Shown: positions 9,071 through 18,019 of the stretch, one piece after another
Position numbering within the stretch: the stretch's first letter is position 1
How the letters are laid out: each line of letters opens with the position of its first letter
DNA from: CAYPTB01 sp964413535
GTDB taxonomy: Bacteria > Planctomycetota > UBA1135 > GCA-002686595
Assembly: GCA_964413535.1 (NCBI GenBank)
Contig: CAYPTB010000032.1
Coordinates: 186,001-250,000, forward strand
Direction: 5' to 3'
Length of the DNA stretch: 64,000 nucleotides
Notes under the pieces: generated by a model
Told to the model about the DNA's origin: nothing
The model's database searches: none
Seen by the model: the letters and a program-made list of their open reading frames with translations, nothing else
Program-made: the position numbers and the translations under genes

Positions 9071-9218
9071 CGTAGCTTGGAAGCGGGCGACGGCACGCCC
9101 GCGCACGCGCGATTGAGTCCGGAGCCGCGGCGCGACACGATCCGCGGGAGAGAGAAGACGCCCGCGCCGACGGCTCCCGAGCGGGGAGAGCGCGCGGATC
9201 CGATCTCCCCGTCGCACC

Positions 9219-10589
9219 GTGAGGTCCCGTCGCGTCACCCTGCTCCGCTGCTTGGTCTGGATGGGCCTCCTGCTCGTGGCCCTGCGTCCGGGCGAAGCGG
9301 CCGACGCGGCGCTCGAGCTCGTGGTGTCGCCGCTGCGTGCCCTGGCCGAAGTCGTGCGTCCGTTCGTGTGGCTGCGCACCTCCGACGCCCACGCTCGAGA
9401 GCTCGGCTTCTTCGAGCGCGGGGCGGCGGACCTGGCCGAGATCGAGGCCCTCTGGCGCGAGCTGTTCTTCCTCGCGCGCCCCGCGCGAGACGACCTGTTG
9501 CTCGGGCGCGAGCTCGTCCCCGCCGAGGTGGTCGGGCGCGACCTCGCTGACAAAGATCGCCTGCGCGTGCGAGTCGCCGACTCGCGCGGGATCGTGCCGG
9601 GCCTGCCGGTGGTGCACGCGAACACCTACGTCGGACGGGTGAGCAGGGTCCTCGAGGCGACCGGGATGCTCGACGTGGATCTCGTCACCGGCCGCACCTT
9701 CGGCGTGGGCGCGCGCACCGTCGACGCGCAGGGCGAGTCGGTTTGGATGACCGTGGGCGGGCTCGCCTCGACGAACGAGCGCACGGGTGAGCGGCTCGCG
9801 CTCTCCGCGCGGAATCCGTCCGATCGGGAGCCCTCCGAGGGCCAGGTCGAGGTGTTCGAGCTCCTGCCGGACGTCGACGCGCACGGAAGTCTCGCTCACG
9901 GCTTCGGCCTCGGTACGCTCGTCGCCGCCCCCGGGGGCGAGTTCGTCGTGCACGCCGACGTCGACTACAACGCGGGCCTCTTCCACGTGTTCGTGGTCTG
10001 CCCCGAGGGCGTTCGGTCGGGCGCGCTCGACGAGATCGAGCTCGCCGTGGCCGACCGGAGCTGGCGACCGGCGCGCCTCTTGTCCGACGCGAATCCGACC
10101 GCGTGGCGCGCCGGAATCGTGATCTCGGGTGGAACCTCCGATGGTGTGCGCCCCGGCGCTGCGGTCATCGAGGGGCTGCGGCTCGTCGGTCGGGTCGAGC
10201 GCGCCGGTCTGTGGTCGTCGGACGCGCGCACGCTCGCGGATCCCGGTCTCGCGATCGTGGCCGTTGCGCGCGTCGAGGGAGAGACGCTGCCGCGCGTGCT
10301 CGGACGGCTCGTCTCCCTGGGGCGCTCCAAGGATGCCCCGACCTTGGTCGTGCTGCGCTGGGAGGCCATCGTCGAGGTCGAACTCGGCGGCTCCCGCGAC
10401 CGGAACGGGAACGTCTCCGCGGAGCTGTTCACGGGCTCGGGTGAGCCGGGGCTGCCGGGAGCGCTCTACCTCGGACGAGCCACGATCGTGCTCGATTCGG
10501 GCGCGGGCCATCCCGTCGTGCTGCTCGAGGTCGGGGTGGATCGCCCGCGGGGCGAGTTGTGGGTGCGCACGGACGCCGTGCTCCCGTGA
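9219..10589 (+). CDS. mreC: Rod-shape determining protein MreC (divergent)
   Basis: 456 residues, GTG start. It has one N-terminal membrane segment (LLRCLVWMGLLLVALRP), a short helical stretch, then the periplasmic beta domains. GRDLADKDRLRVRVADSRGIVPGLPVVHANTYVGRVSRV matches the pattern of the MreC core (residue loss at a site, then G-x-x-x-G-x-x-V...G-x-V). A second beta repeat follows around residues 290-420 (GIVISGGTSDGVRPGAAVIEGLRLVGRVERAG). It is longer than E. coli MreC. Identification rests partly on position between mreB and mreD. The stop overlaps the mreD start in a GTGA arrangement, indicating translational coupling. Confidence 0.82.
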   Translation: MRSRRVTLLRCLVWMGLLLVALRPGEAADAALELVVSPLRALAEVVRPFVWLRTSDAHARELGFFERGAADLAEIEALWRELFFLARPARDDLLLGRELVPAEVVGRDLADKDRLRVRVADSRGIVPGLPVVHANTYVGRVSRVLEATGMLDVDLVTGRTFGVGARTVDAQGESVWMTVGGLASTNERTGERLALSARNPSDREPSEGQVEVFELLPDVDAHGSLAHGFGLGTLVAAPGGEFVVHADVDYNAGLFHVFVVCPEGVRSGALDEIELAVADRSWRPARLLSDANPTAWRAGIVISGGTSDGVRPGAAVIEGLRLVGRVERAGLWSSDARTLADPGLAIVAVARVEGETLPRVLGRLVSLGRSKDAPTLVVLRWEAIVEVELGGSRDRNGNVSAELFTGSGEPGLPGALYLGRATIVLDSGAGHPVVLLEVGVDRPRGELWVRTDAVLP

Positions 10590-11182
10590 GCGTCCCGGCG
10601 CGCGTCGAGGCGCTGGAGCGCTCGCAAGCGCGTTCCGTCGGCGCGTGGCTCCTGTTCCTCTTCGAGGCGACGCTCCTGTTCGCCATCACGGGCTTCCTCT
10701 CGCCATCCCTCGGAGCGTTCACGCCGGATCCCGGCGTGCTGCTGCTGCTCGCGCTCTCCGTGCACGGAGATGCCCGCGGGCTGTGGTCCGGCGCGCTCGC
10801 CGTGTCGGCTGCGCGCATCGCGGTCGGCGTGGATCCGCCCGCCGTGGTGCTGACCGGATACCTGGCCGTGGCAGCCGTGCACGCGTCCTTGGGAGCCGTG
10901 GTCGATCCTGACCGACTGCCCTTCCGCTTCGCCCTGGCGTGCGTCGGAGCGGGCGCGTTCGCGGCGTGGCTGCGCGCCGTCCACGCGCTGCGTCACGCGG
11001 AGCCGCTCGGGCTCGCGTCGAGCGCGTCGTTCGATCGGCTCGGTCTCCCGGCGCTCGCCTCCTCGGCTCTACCGTTCGAGCCCCTCGCGGTGGGACTCGC
11101 GACCGGCTTCACCGCACTCGCGCTGCTTCCCGTGCTGCGGCTCCTGCCCGGCGTGGTGCCGAGGAAGCGGGGCGGCGCGTGA
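10586..11182 (+). CDS. mreD: Rod-shape determining protein MreD (divergent)
   Basis: 198 residues with about five hydrophobic helices (WLLFLFEATLLFAITGFL, GVLLLLALSVHG, VVLTGYLAVAAVHASL, FALACVGAGAFAAWL, LATGFTALALLPVLRLL). MreD is poorly conserved in sequence, so the call rests on length, membrane topology and position between mreC and PBP2. The GTG start at 10586 overlaps the mreC stop by four bases, and the stop overlaps the PBP2 start in the same way. Confidence 0.78.
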   Translation: MSVPARVEALERSQARSVGAWLLFLFEATLLFAITGFLSPSLGAFTPDPGVLLLLALSVHGDARGLWSGALAVSAARIAVGVDPPAVVLTGYLAVAAVHASLGAVVDPDRLPFRFALACVGAGAFAAWLRAVHALRHAEPLGLASSASFDRLGLPALASSALPFEPLAVGLATGFTALALLPVLRLLPGVVPRKRGGA

Positions 11183-14100
11183 AGCGGCTCGTCCTCCTCG
11201 CGCTGGCGAGCGTGTTCGCCGCGCTCGTCCTCGTCGCGCGGCTGGTGCAGATCCAGGTCCGCGAGGGAGCGCTCTGGGCCAACGAGGCCGCGCAGCTCGT
11301 ACGCTCCGGGACGCTCGTTCCCTATCGCCGCGGGTCGATCCTCGACGCCGGAGGCCGCGTCCTCGCGCGCGACCGCGCGACCTACCGACTCGAGCTCTCC
11401 TACCGCGACTTCCGGCGCGAGCATCCGCTGGGCCTCGTCGCTCACGCGCGCTCGGCGCTCGAGGGCCGGCCGGTCCCGCTCTCCGAGGCCCTCGCCAACC
11501 TCGAGGGCTGGACGCTCGAGCTCGCCGAGCTCGGCCCCGCCGACCTCGCGGCCTTCGAGCGCGGCGAAGAGCTCGTGACCGCCACGTGCGCGGTGCCGGC
11601 CGTGCGCGACCCGCGGCGCGAGCTGCGCTCCCAGCGCTCGAGCGACCTGTTCTTCTACGTGGGGAGCCTGCTCGGCTTCTCGCCCAAGGACCGCGCGCGG
11701 CTCGCGGACCTCGCGCGGGCGGCCGAGCGCACGCCTTCCTTCCTGGAGCTCTGCGCCCAACGCGAGGGGATCGATCCGGCGTCGGCGCGCGCGGCGCTGC
11801 TCGACCGCCTCGAGCGCTCGCGACGACACCTGGAGCTCTTCGCCGAGCGCCTGTTCCTGCCCGAGGAGGGCGCGGACTTCGCGCTCCCCATCGATTCGTT
11901 GGTCGGCCTGCTCGAGCACGTGCGCAACGCCGTGGAGGAGCTCGTCGCCGCCAGTCTGTTCCGCGAGGCGACGGGCTTCTCGGCCGGCCGGGTCGACTCG
12001 GAGACGCTGTACCGCACGCTCGACCTGTCGTGGATCGCGCGTCCCTTGTGCTGGGACGAAGCGCGGCTCCTGCGCTGGACCGAGGAGACGCGCCGGCGCT
12101 GGCTCGAGTGGCGCGACGCCTACGCCGTGCCTCACCTCTTGGTCGAGTTCATCGCGCGCGGCGAGCTCGAGCGCGATCCCGACCGACTGCTCGCCCTGCT
12201 CGAAACCATCTATCTCGAGCCGGCGGCCCTCGAGGCCGCGCTCGACCGCGAGACGCTCGCCTCGCCGCACCCGGCGGTCTTGGGTCGGCTGCCCGCGTCC
12301 TTCGGCGTGCGCGAAGCGAGCTACCGCGTGCCGCAGGACGAGTTCGCGGGCGGCGTGGGCGCGACGCGCGCCGAGCGCTGGCTGCTCCTTGGACCGCTGG
12401 CGGACGCCGTGGACGCGACGGACGAGCTGGGTCGCCCGGATCCCGCGCTGACCTTCGCCGTGGGGCGCTTGCGACGCGGGCTCGGGAACCCGAGCTCGCT
12501 CTCCCGCTACGATCTCGAGCTCCTGGCGCACGAGCTCGTCCCGCGCTGGGAGCGGCACTTCCAGGCCGAGCTCGCTCGCATCCTCGACGAGGCCGTGGCC
12601 GAGCGCGCAGCCGCGGGCACGCTCGCTCCCAACGGACGGCTGGCGCCCGGCGGCGAGCGGCGCGAGCGCGCGCTCGAGACGCTGCGCGACGTCGTGCGCG
12701 ACTACGGCGATCGGACGATCGCCATCGATCCGCACCCGACCTACGACCTCGTGTACCTGCTCACGCGCTTCCCCGAGGAGTACGCGGGCTTCCGCGCGGT
12801 CGATTCGACCGTGCGCGTGCGCATGCCGCTCTCCGCGGATGCGGACGCGGCACAGGACGTGCTCCCGGGGGCCGAGCTCGTCGGCAACGTCTCGGCGGTC
12901 GGGGTCGACGCCCTGCAGCGCCAACGCGTCGACGAGAACCGGCTGCGCGAGCTGCGCGGGCGGACGCGCACGCGCGAGGAGGACATGGAGCTCGCGGAGC
13001 TCGTGGGCGAGATCCTCCAGCGCGACGAGTGGCGCGGCGTCTCCGGCATCGAAGGCGAATGGGACGACGTCCTGCGCGGCAGGAACGGCTACCGCGAGCA
13101 CCGCGGACTCGAGGACGTCTACGGCCACGGCCGCACGTCGTCGACGCTCTCGCGGCGCGTCGACGGAGAGGACGTGCGCCTCTCGATCGACGCAGGGCTG
13201 CAGCGCGCGGCCGAGTGGATGCTCGAGAATCCCGAGTACGACGCGAGCGATGCGCTGGTCGACCGCTCCTGGTTCGCCGAGCCCGTCGGCGCCATCGTGC
13301 TGCTCGACGGCGAGGGAAACGTCATCGTGTCGGCTTCGGTTCCCAACGACTTCACGCGCGAGGATCCCGCGGCACCGGGGGAACGCGCCGACCGCGGCGT
13401 GCGCATGGACCGCACGCTGCGCAAGCCTGCGTTCCAGCCGCCGGGCTCCGTGTTCAAGCCTTTCGTGGCCGCGTGGGCGCTCGAGCACCTCGGTCTCGAC
13501 CCGCGCGTGGAGATCGAGTGCGCGCGGCGCGGGGGACAACCGGAGTACGGCGGCGTGCGCTGCTGGACCAGCGGCGGACACGGGTTCGTCGACCTGTCCG
13601 GCGCGATCAAGGTCTCCTGCAACTGCTACTTCGCCTGGCTCGGCGAGCAGTACCCGGGGGTGGAGGACTTCCGCGACATGGCGCGGGCCTTCGGGTTCGG
13701 GCAGCCGACGGGACTGCGCCGCGGAAGGGGGCGCAGCGGTCTCTACGAGGAGTACGTCCCGGGGCTCTTCGGCGGGCGCAGCATGGACGCGCACGAGTCG
13801 CGGCTCGCGGGCAACGGGCTCGCGGTGGTCGAGGCCACGCCGATGCAAGTGGCGCGCGCGTTCCTGGCGCTCGCGACCGGAGAGCTCCCCGCGCTGGCGA
13901 ACGTGAGCGAGGTGGGCGGGCGCGCGCCCGAGCGGTCCGCACCGGTTCCGACGGGCATGTCGCGCGAGACGCAGGACTTCCTCCACCGCGCGCTGGGGCG
14001 CGTCGCTCGAGAGACGGAGGGAACCGCCTACCGCGCGCTCTCCCCCGACGCGGTCGGCACGCGCCTGGTCGCGAAGACGGGGAGCGCGGACCTCGTGGGC

Positions 14101-14319
14101 CGCAACGAGAACGGCGACCTCACCGACTCCGGCTCGCCCAAGCACACTTGGGTGGCCGGCTGGCTCCCGCCCGAGCGCCCGGAAGGCGTGTTCGTCGTGT
14201 TCCTCGACCGGGCGCGCGCGACGTCGAGTCACAGCGCGGTCTACGTCGCGCAGCAATTCCTGAGGCTTCCCGAAGTGCGCGCTTGGCTCGAGGGACGCGG
14301 CGTCGTCTACCAGAACTGA
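11179..14319 (+). CDS. mrdA: Penicillin-binding protein 2 (elongasome transpeptidase), unusually long
   Basis: Class B PBP that cross-links peptidoglycan during elongation, working with RodA encoded next. 1046 residues from a GTG at 11179 that overlaps the mreD stop (GTGA). After the membrane anchor (LVLLALASVFAALVLVARLVQI) the pedestal start YRRGSILDAGGRVLARD is recognisable. The transpeptidase domain has SxxK as PPGSVFK (Ser about 757, Lys about 760), SxN as SCN (about 813-815) and KTG (about 966). In E. coli PBP2 the active Ser is near residue 330, so roughly 430 extra residues lie before it. This segment (about residues 90-620) is charged, helical in appearance and without motifs I recognise. 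Reading-frame integrity and GC pattern are continuous throughout, so it is not a frameshift artefact. Confidence 0.92.
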   Translation: MKRLVLLALASVFAALVLVARLVQIQVREGALWANEAAQLVRSGTLVPYRRGSILDAGGRVLARDRATYRLELSYRDFRREHPLGLVAHARSALEGRPVPLSEALANLEGWTLELAELGPADLAAFERGEELVTATCAVPAVRDPRRELRSQRSSDLFFYVGSLLGFSPKDRARLADLARAAERTPSFLELCAQREGIDPASARAALLDRLERSRRHLELFAERLFLPEEGADFALPIDSLVGLLEHVRNAVEELVAASLFREATGFSAGRVDSETLYRTLDLSWIARPLCWDEARLLRWTEETRRRWLEWRDAYAVPHLLVEFIARGELERDPDRLLALLETIYLEPAALEAALDRETLASPHPAVLGRLPASFGVREASYRVPQDEFAGGVGATRAERWLLLGPLADAVDATDELGRPDPALTFAVGRLRRGLGNPSSLSRYDLELLAHELVPRWERHFQAELARILDEAVAERAAAGTLAPNGRLAPGGERRERALETLRDVVRDYGDRTIAIDPHPTYDLVYLLTRFPEEYAGFRAVDSTVRVRMPLSADADAAQDVLPGAELVGNVSAVGVDALQRQRVDENRLRELRGRTRTREEDMELAELVGEILQRDEWRGVSGIEGEWDDVLRGRNGYREHRGLEDVYGHGRTSSTLSRRVDGEDVRLSIDAGLQRAAEWMLENPEYDASDALVDRSWFAEPVGAIVLLDGEGNVIVSASVPNDFTREDPAAPGERADRGVRMDRTLRKPAFQPPGSVFKPFVAAWALEHLGLDPRVEIECARRGGQPEYGGVRCWTSGGHGFVDLSGAIKVSCNCYFAWLGEQYPGVEDFRDMARAFGFGQPTGLRRGRGRSGLYEEYVPGLFGGRSMDAHESRLAGNGLAVVEATPMQVARAFLALATGELPALANVSEVGGRAPERSAPVPTGMSRETQDFLHRALGRVARETEGTAYRALSPDAVGTRLVAKTGSADLVGRNENGDLTDSGSPKHTWVAGWLPPERPEGVFVVFLDRARATSSHSAVYVAQQFLRLPEVRAWLEGRGVVYQN

Positions 14320-14322
14320 GCC

Positions 14323-15528
14323 ATGCGCGGCATCGGTCCCACACCGTTCACGTCGTCGCGCGAGGGACGCTTGTCCTGGTTCTTCGATCGACGCATCCGC
14401 TGGAGTCGGATCGACTGGCCGATCTTGATCGTGGCGGGTCTCTTGCTCGCGACGGGCATGGCCTTCCTGCACGCGATGTCGCGGGCGGACGAGCTCTTCT
14501 CGCGCGACGACGTGCTGTTCGCAGGGCACCTGAAGAAGGTCGCCGTGAGCCTACCCGTCCTGTTCTCGGCCTTCTTCGTGCGCCCGCGCTTCTTGCAACG
14601 CCACGCGGGCCTGCTGTACGGCGCGTGCATCGCGCTGCTCGCCCTCGTGCCGATCGTGGGCACGGTGCGCAACAACGCGCGGCGTTGGATCCAGCTTCCC
14701 ATGGGGTTCGACCTGCAGCCCTCGGAGCTCGCGAAGCTCGGGCTGATCGTCTTCCTCGCGCATCTGCTCTACCGGCGCAGGATGCGCTCGTTCGAGGACT
14801 GGCTCGCTCCGTGCGCCGCCGCACTGTTGCCGATGGCGATGGTGATCGCCCAACCCGACCTCGGCACGGCCATGGCCATCGTTCCCGTGGCGCTCGGGAT
14901 GTTCTACCTGGCCGGCGCGCGCGGGCGGGTCATCGCGCTCCTCGTCGGCGCGTTCCTCGCGCTGGGCTTTGCCGCGTGGCGCCTCGAGCTCGTCGAGGAC
15001 TACCAAGCGAAGCGCATCGAGACGTGGGCCGATACCTGGAGCGCGGAGGACCTCATCGCGGAGAAGAAGCGCGGCGCCTTCCACGCCTACTACGCGCGCG
15101 TGGCGATCGGGAACGGCGGCTGGCGCGGGCAGGGTCTGGGACGCGGCATCGCCAACCGCACCGGTCACCTGCCGGAACGCGACGCCGACTCGATCTTCGC
15201 CGTCGTCGCGGAGGAAGGCGGGCTGCTCGGGGCCGGCGCCCTGATCGCGCTCTACCTCATGCTCGTGTGCCTCCTGTTCGCGTCCGCCGCTGCGATCCGC
15301 GAGCGCTTCGCGCGTCTCGCGGTGGGGGGCGTGGGGCTCTTCTTCGCGTCGCAGTTCTTCATCAACGCGTCCGTGAACCTGGGGCTGCTCCCGATGACGG
15401 GGCTGACGCTCCCGCTGCTCTCCGCGGGGGGGTCGTCCATGCTCACGAGCTTCGCCGCGCTCGGCATGGCGCTCGGGCTCTCGGCGCGCCACGAGCCGAC
15501 CCTCGACGAGGACGCGTTCCGCTTCTGA
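14323..15528 (+). CDS. rodA: Peptidoglycan glycosyltransferase RodA (SEDS family)
   Basis: Integral membrane SEDS polymerase of the elongasome. 401 residues with about ten transmembrane helices. SEDS motifs visible: GTVRNNARRWIQLPMGFDLQPSELAKLGLIVFLA, then QPDLGTAMAIVPVALGMFYLAG and, near the C-terminus, FFINASVNLGLLPMTGLTLPLLSAGGSSML, which matches the conserved NxGxxLGLxPxTGLPLPFxSxGGS signature. The large periplasmic loop between helices 7 and 8 contains the Asp region DADSIFAVVAEEGGLLGA. It starts three bases after the PBP2 stop, completing the mreBCD-mrdA-rodA set. Confidence 0.96.
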   Translation: MRGIGPTPFTSSREGRLSWFFDRRIRWSRIDWPILIVAGLLLATGMAFLHAMSRADELFSRDDVLFAGHLKKVAVSLPVLFSAFFVRPRFLQRHAGLLYGACIALLALVPIVGTVRNNARRWIQLPMGFDLQPSELAKLGLIVFLAHLLYRRRMRSFEDWLAPCAAALLPMAMVIAQPDLGTAMAIVPVALGMFYLAGARGRVIALLVGAFLALGFAAWRLELVEDYQAKRIETWADTWSAEDLIAEKKRGAFHAYYARVAIGNGGWRGQGLGRGIANRTGHLPERDADSIFAVVAEEGGLLGAGALIALYLMLVCLLFASAAAIRERFARLAVGGVGLFFASQFFINASVNLGLLPMTGLTLPLLSAGGSSMLTSFAALGMALGLSARHEPTLDEDAFRF

Positions 15529-15581
15529 GGGGTAGAGCTTCCCCCCAAGCTCGCCATAACTTCCCTGCGACTTTCCGGGCA

Positions 15582-15610
15582 TTGTGCCCGCGGGGGCACG
15601 CGTCTAGACT
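15582..15610 (+). promoter_or_regulatory. Predicted promoter and operator-like dyad of the microcompartment operon
   Basis: TTGTGC (15582-15587) and TAGACT (15605-15610) are separated by 17 bases, about 70 bases upstream of the first shell gene. A perfect inverted repeat GTGCCC-GCGG-GGGCAC occupies 15584-15599, overlapping the -35 box and most of the spacer. A DNA-binding protein there would occlude RNA polymerase, so repression released by an inducer is a reasonable inference. No regulator gene is adjacent. Confidence 0.6.
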
Positions 15611-15679
15611 TCCGCGCCCGCTGCGGGAGCGCCTCCCGCCGCGCGAGGCAGTGCGGCCGACGAGCCCGGAGGACGTGTC

Positions 15680-15997
15680 GTGGTGGAGCATCGCGCGCTG
15701 GGAATGATCGAGACCAAGGGGCTCGTGGGGGCCATCGAGGCGGCGGACGCCATGGTCAAGTCCGCCAAGGTGGAGCTCTTCGGCAAGGAGAAGGCCACCG
15801 CCGGGCTCGTGACCATGTACGTCCGCGGCGAAGTCGGAGCGGTCAAGGCCGCCACCGACGCCGGCGCGGCGGCCGCGCGGCGCGTGGGCGAGCTCGTGAG
15901 CGTGCACGTCATCCCGCGCCCGCACGAGCAGCTCGAGCGGATCCTTCCGCCGATGGCGCCGCCGAAGGGCAAGGCCGCGGACAAGACGGACAAGTAG
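15680..15997 (+). CDS. Bacterial microcompartment hexameric shell protein (BMC-H), copy 1
   Basis: 105 residues forming one Pfam00936-type BMC fold. The sequence ALGMIETKGLVGAIEAADAMVKSAKVEL is the canonical N-terminal strand-helix. VRGEVGAVKAATDAGAAAARRVGELVSVHVIPRPHEQLERILP is the second helix and edge motif, including the conserved edge Lys and the PRPH turn. The pore loop reads KEKATAG rather than the common Gly/Ser-rich loop, so this hexamer may have an unusual pore. GTG start at 15680 with GGAGGA six bases upstream; an adjacent GTG at 15683 is possible. Its stop codon abuts the TTG start of the aldehyde dehydrogenase. It would tile the facets of a protein shell. Confidence 0.96.
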   Translation: MVEHRALGMIETKGLVGAIEAADAMVKSAKVELFGKEKATAGLVTMYVRGEVGAVKAATDAGAAAARRVGELVSVHVIPRPHEQLERILPPMAPPKGKAADKTDK

Positions 15998-17965
15998 TTG
16001 CCCGAGCTCGATCCCGACCTGCGCGCCCTGCAGGACGTGCGCGACGCCGTGCAGCGCGCGTACGCGGCAGTGGAGCGGATCGCGCACTACGACCAGGCCG
16101 AGACCGATCGCCTGTGTCGCGCGATGGCCGAGGCCGGCGCGCGCGCCGCGTACGACCTCGCGAAGCTCACGGTCGAGGAGACGGGGATCGGGCGCGTGCA
16201 CTACAAGATCCTCAAGAACCTGTTCGGCTCCGAGGGCGTGTGGGAGTCGATCCAGCACGAGAAGACGGTCGGCATCCTGTCGCGCGACGAGCGGCGCGGC
16301 ATCGTCGAAGTCGGCACGCCGTCGGGCGTGATCGCCGCGATCATTCCGACCACGAATCCGACGTCCACTGCGCTCGGCAAGGCGCTCATCTCGGTCAAGG
16401 GCAAGAACGCGATCGTCATGAGCCCGCACCCGCGCGCGCGGCGCTCCATCGGCGAGACGGCGGAGGTGTTGCGGCGCGCCATCGAGCGCGCGGGCGGACC
16501 GAGCGACCTCGTGCAGTCGCTCCCCAATCCGACGGTCGAGTCGACGGGCGCGTTGATGAAGCACAAGCAGGTGGCGTTGATCCTCGCCACCGGAGGGACG
16601 GGCCTCGTGCGTGCGGCCTACAGCTCGGGCAAGCCGGCCTACGGCGTGGGCCCGGGCAACGTGCCCGTCTACGTCGACCGGAGTGCGAAGCTCGCGGAGG
16701 CCGCGCGCGGGATCGTCGCCAGCCAGAGCTTCGACAACGCCACGTTCTGCTGCTCCGAGCAAGCGCTCGTGCTCGATCGCCCGATCGCCGACGCGATGCT
16801 CGCCGCGCTGCGCGCGCGCGGCGCCTACCTGTGCAACGAGGAGGAGACGAAGAAACTCGAGGTCCTGTGCAACAAGGACGGGATCATGAATCCCGACGTC
16901 GTGGGAAAGGATCCGTGCGCCGTCGCGGCGCTGGCCGGATTCCGCGTCCCGCGCAGCACCTCGCTCCTGCTCGCCCCCCAGGGCGGCGTGGGACGGGAGC
17001 ATCCCCTGTCGATCGAGGTCCTCTGCCCGCTGCTCTCCGTGCACGTCGTCGACGGCTGGAAGGAGGGCTGCCGCGTTTCGTTGGAGGTGCTCCACCACGG
17101 CGGGCTCGGCCACACGCTCGGCGTCTGGGCGGAGGACGAGGCCGTGCTCCACGCCTGGTTCCTCGAGAAGCCCGCCAGCCGCATCATCGTCAACGGTCCG
17201 ACGTCGGAGGGCGCGGTCGGCTACAGCACGCACCTCGTCCGCTCGCTGTCGCTCGGCTGTGGTCCGCAGGCCGGCAACATCACCTCGGACAACATCACGG
17301 CGCGTCACTTGATCAACGTGAAGCGCGTCGCCTGGCCGCGCTCCGACTGGCGCGAGATCTACGAGCGCGACATGGCGCGCGCCGCCGCGTTCACGGGCGA
17401 CGTCGCTCCGCGCGGCTCCGGGCTCGCCGGCGATCCGGCGCTGTCGGGCGGGCCCGCTCACGCGGCGCCTGCTCCGATCCCTGCCGCGCGCGCGCCCGCG
17501 CCCGCGTCACACGCGATCGAAGGAGCGAGCGTCGCGCGCAGTGCGAGTGCCGAGCCGACGAGCAACTGGCGCGGCAACCCGGCGTCGTCGCCGCCGCGCA
17601 TCGCCCCCGTCGCCCCCGTCGCGAGCCGCCGCGCGCCGGCGTTCCTGGACGCGCCGGCGCGGCCGTCGCGGCCGGATGCGCGAGCGGTTCGGACGGCCGT
17701 CCCCTCCGCAGTGGCTCCGGCCAGGGAGAGCGGCGCGTCCGCGAGCCGGGCCGTCCTGCACGCCACCGACGCGGCTGCGTCCCTGCGGAGCGCGTCCCTA
17801 CCGCAGGAACACGGGTCCGCGCGGGGCGCCTCCCCGTATGTGGGCTCGGCGCTCTCGGCGCCGGAGATCCGCGAGATGATGGCGCACGCGGGCGCCGGGT
17901 GCCCGCTCGGTCCCTGCCGCGGGTGTCCGCATCACGACGTTCGAACGGGAGCTTGCACGGCTTGA
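15998..17965 (+). CDS. CoA-acylating aldehyde dehydrogenase with long C-terminal tail, BMC core enzyme
   Basis: Oxidises an aldehyde to an acyl-CoA with NAD+ in the PduP/EutE/AdhE-N family. 655 residues, TTG start directly after the shell gene stop. The catalytic core covers about 1-465: GTPSGVIAAIIPTTNPTS in the cofactor domain, GGTGLVRAAYSSGKPAYGVGPGN, and catalytic Cys251 in SFDNATFCCSEQ. No iron alcohol dehydrogenase domain follows, so it is not AdhE. Residues about 475-615 are an Ala/Pro/Ser/Arg-rich linker. The end holds a short helix, SAPEIREMMAHAG, that looks like an encapsulation peptide, followed by a Cys/His cluster (Cys635, Cys640, Cys643, His645, His646, Cys653). The tail probably targets the enzyme to the shell; metal binding is speculative. 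The aldehyde substrate cannot be read from the operon. Confidence 0.93.
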   Translation: MPELDPDLRALQDVRDAVQRAYAAVERIAHYDQAETDRLCRAMAEAGARAAYDLAKLTVEETGIGRVHYKILKNLFGSEGVWESIQHEKTVGILSRDERRGIVEVGTPSGVIAAIIPTTNPTSTALGKALISVKGKNAIVMSPHPRARRSIGETAEVLRRAIERAGGPSDLVQSLPNPTVESTGALMKHKQVALILATGGTGLVRAAYSSGKPAYGVGPGNVPVYVDRSAKLAEAARGIVASQSFDNATFCCSEQALVLDRPIADAMLAALRARGAYLCNEEETKKLEVLCNKDGIMNPDVVGKDPCAVAALAGFRVPRSTSLLLAPQGGVGREHPLSIEVLCPLLSVHVVDGWKEGCRVSLEVLHHGGLGHTLGVWAEDEAVLHAWFLEKPASRIIVNGPTSEGAVGYSTHLVRSLSLGCGPQAGNITSDNITARHLINVKRVAWPRSDWREIYERDMARAAAFTGDVAPRGSGLAGDPALSGGPAHAAPAPIPAARAPAPASHAIEGASVARSASAEPTSNWRGNPASSPPRIAPVAPVASRRAPAFLDAPARPSRPDARAVRTAVPSAVAPARESGASASRAVLHATDAAASLRSASLPQEHGSARGASPYVGSALSAPEIREMMAHAGAGCPLGPCRGCPHHDVRTGACTA

Positions 17966-18019
17966 TCCGGAACGCGCGCCCCCCGGCGCACGCTCCACGG
18001 CATCGGATGGAACGAACCC

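Noticed and set aside
10993..14529. Minus-strand open frame of about 1,180 codons across mreD, PBP2 and rodA
   Set aside because: Composition typical of a GC-rich shadow frame; the plus strand carries PBP2 with all catalytic motifs.
15998..17965. Bifunctional AdhE
   Set aside because: No iron-dependent alcohol dehydrogenase domain follows the aldehyde dehydrogenase core; the tail is low-complexity.
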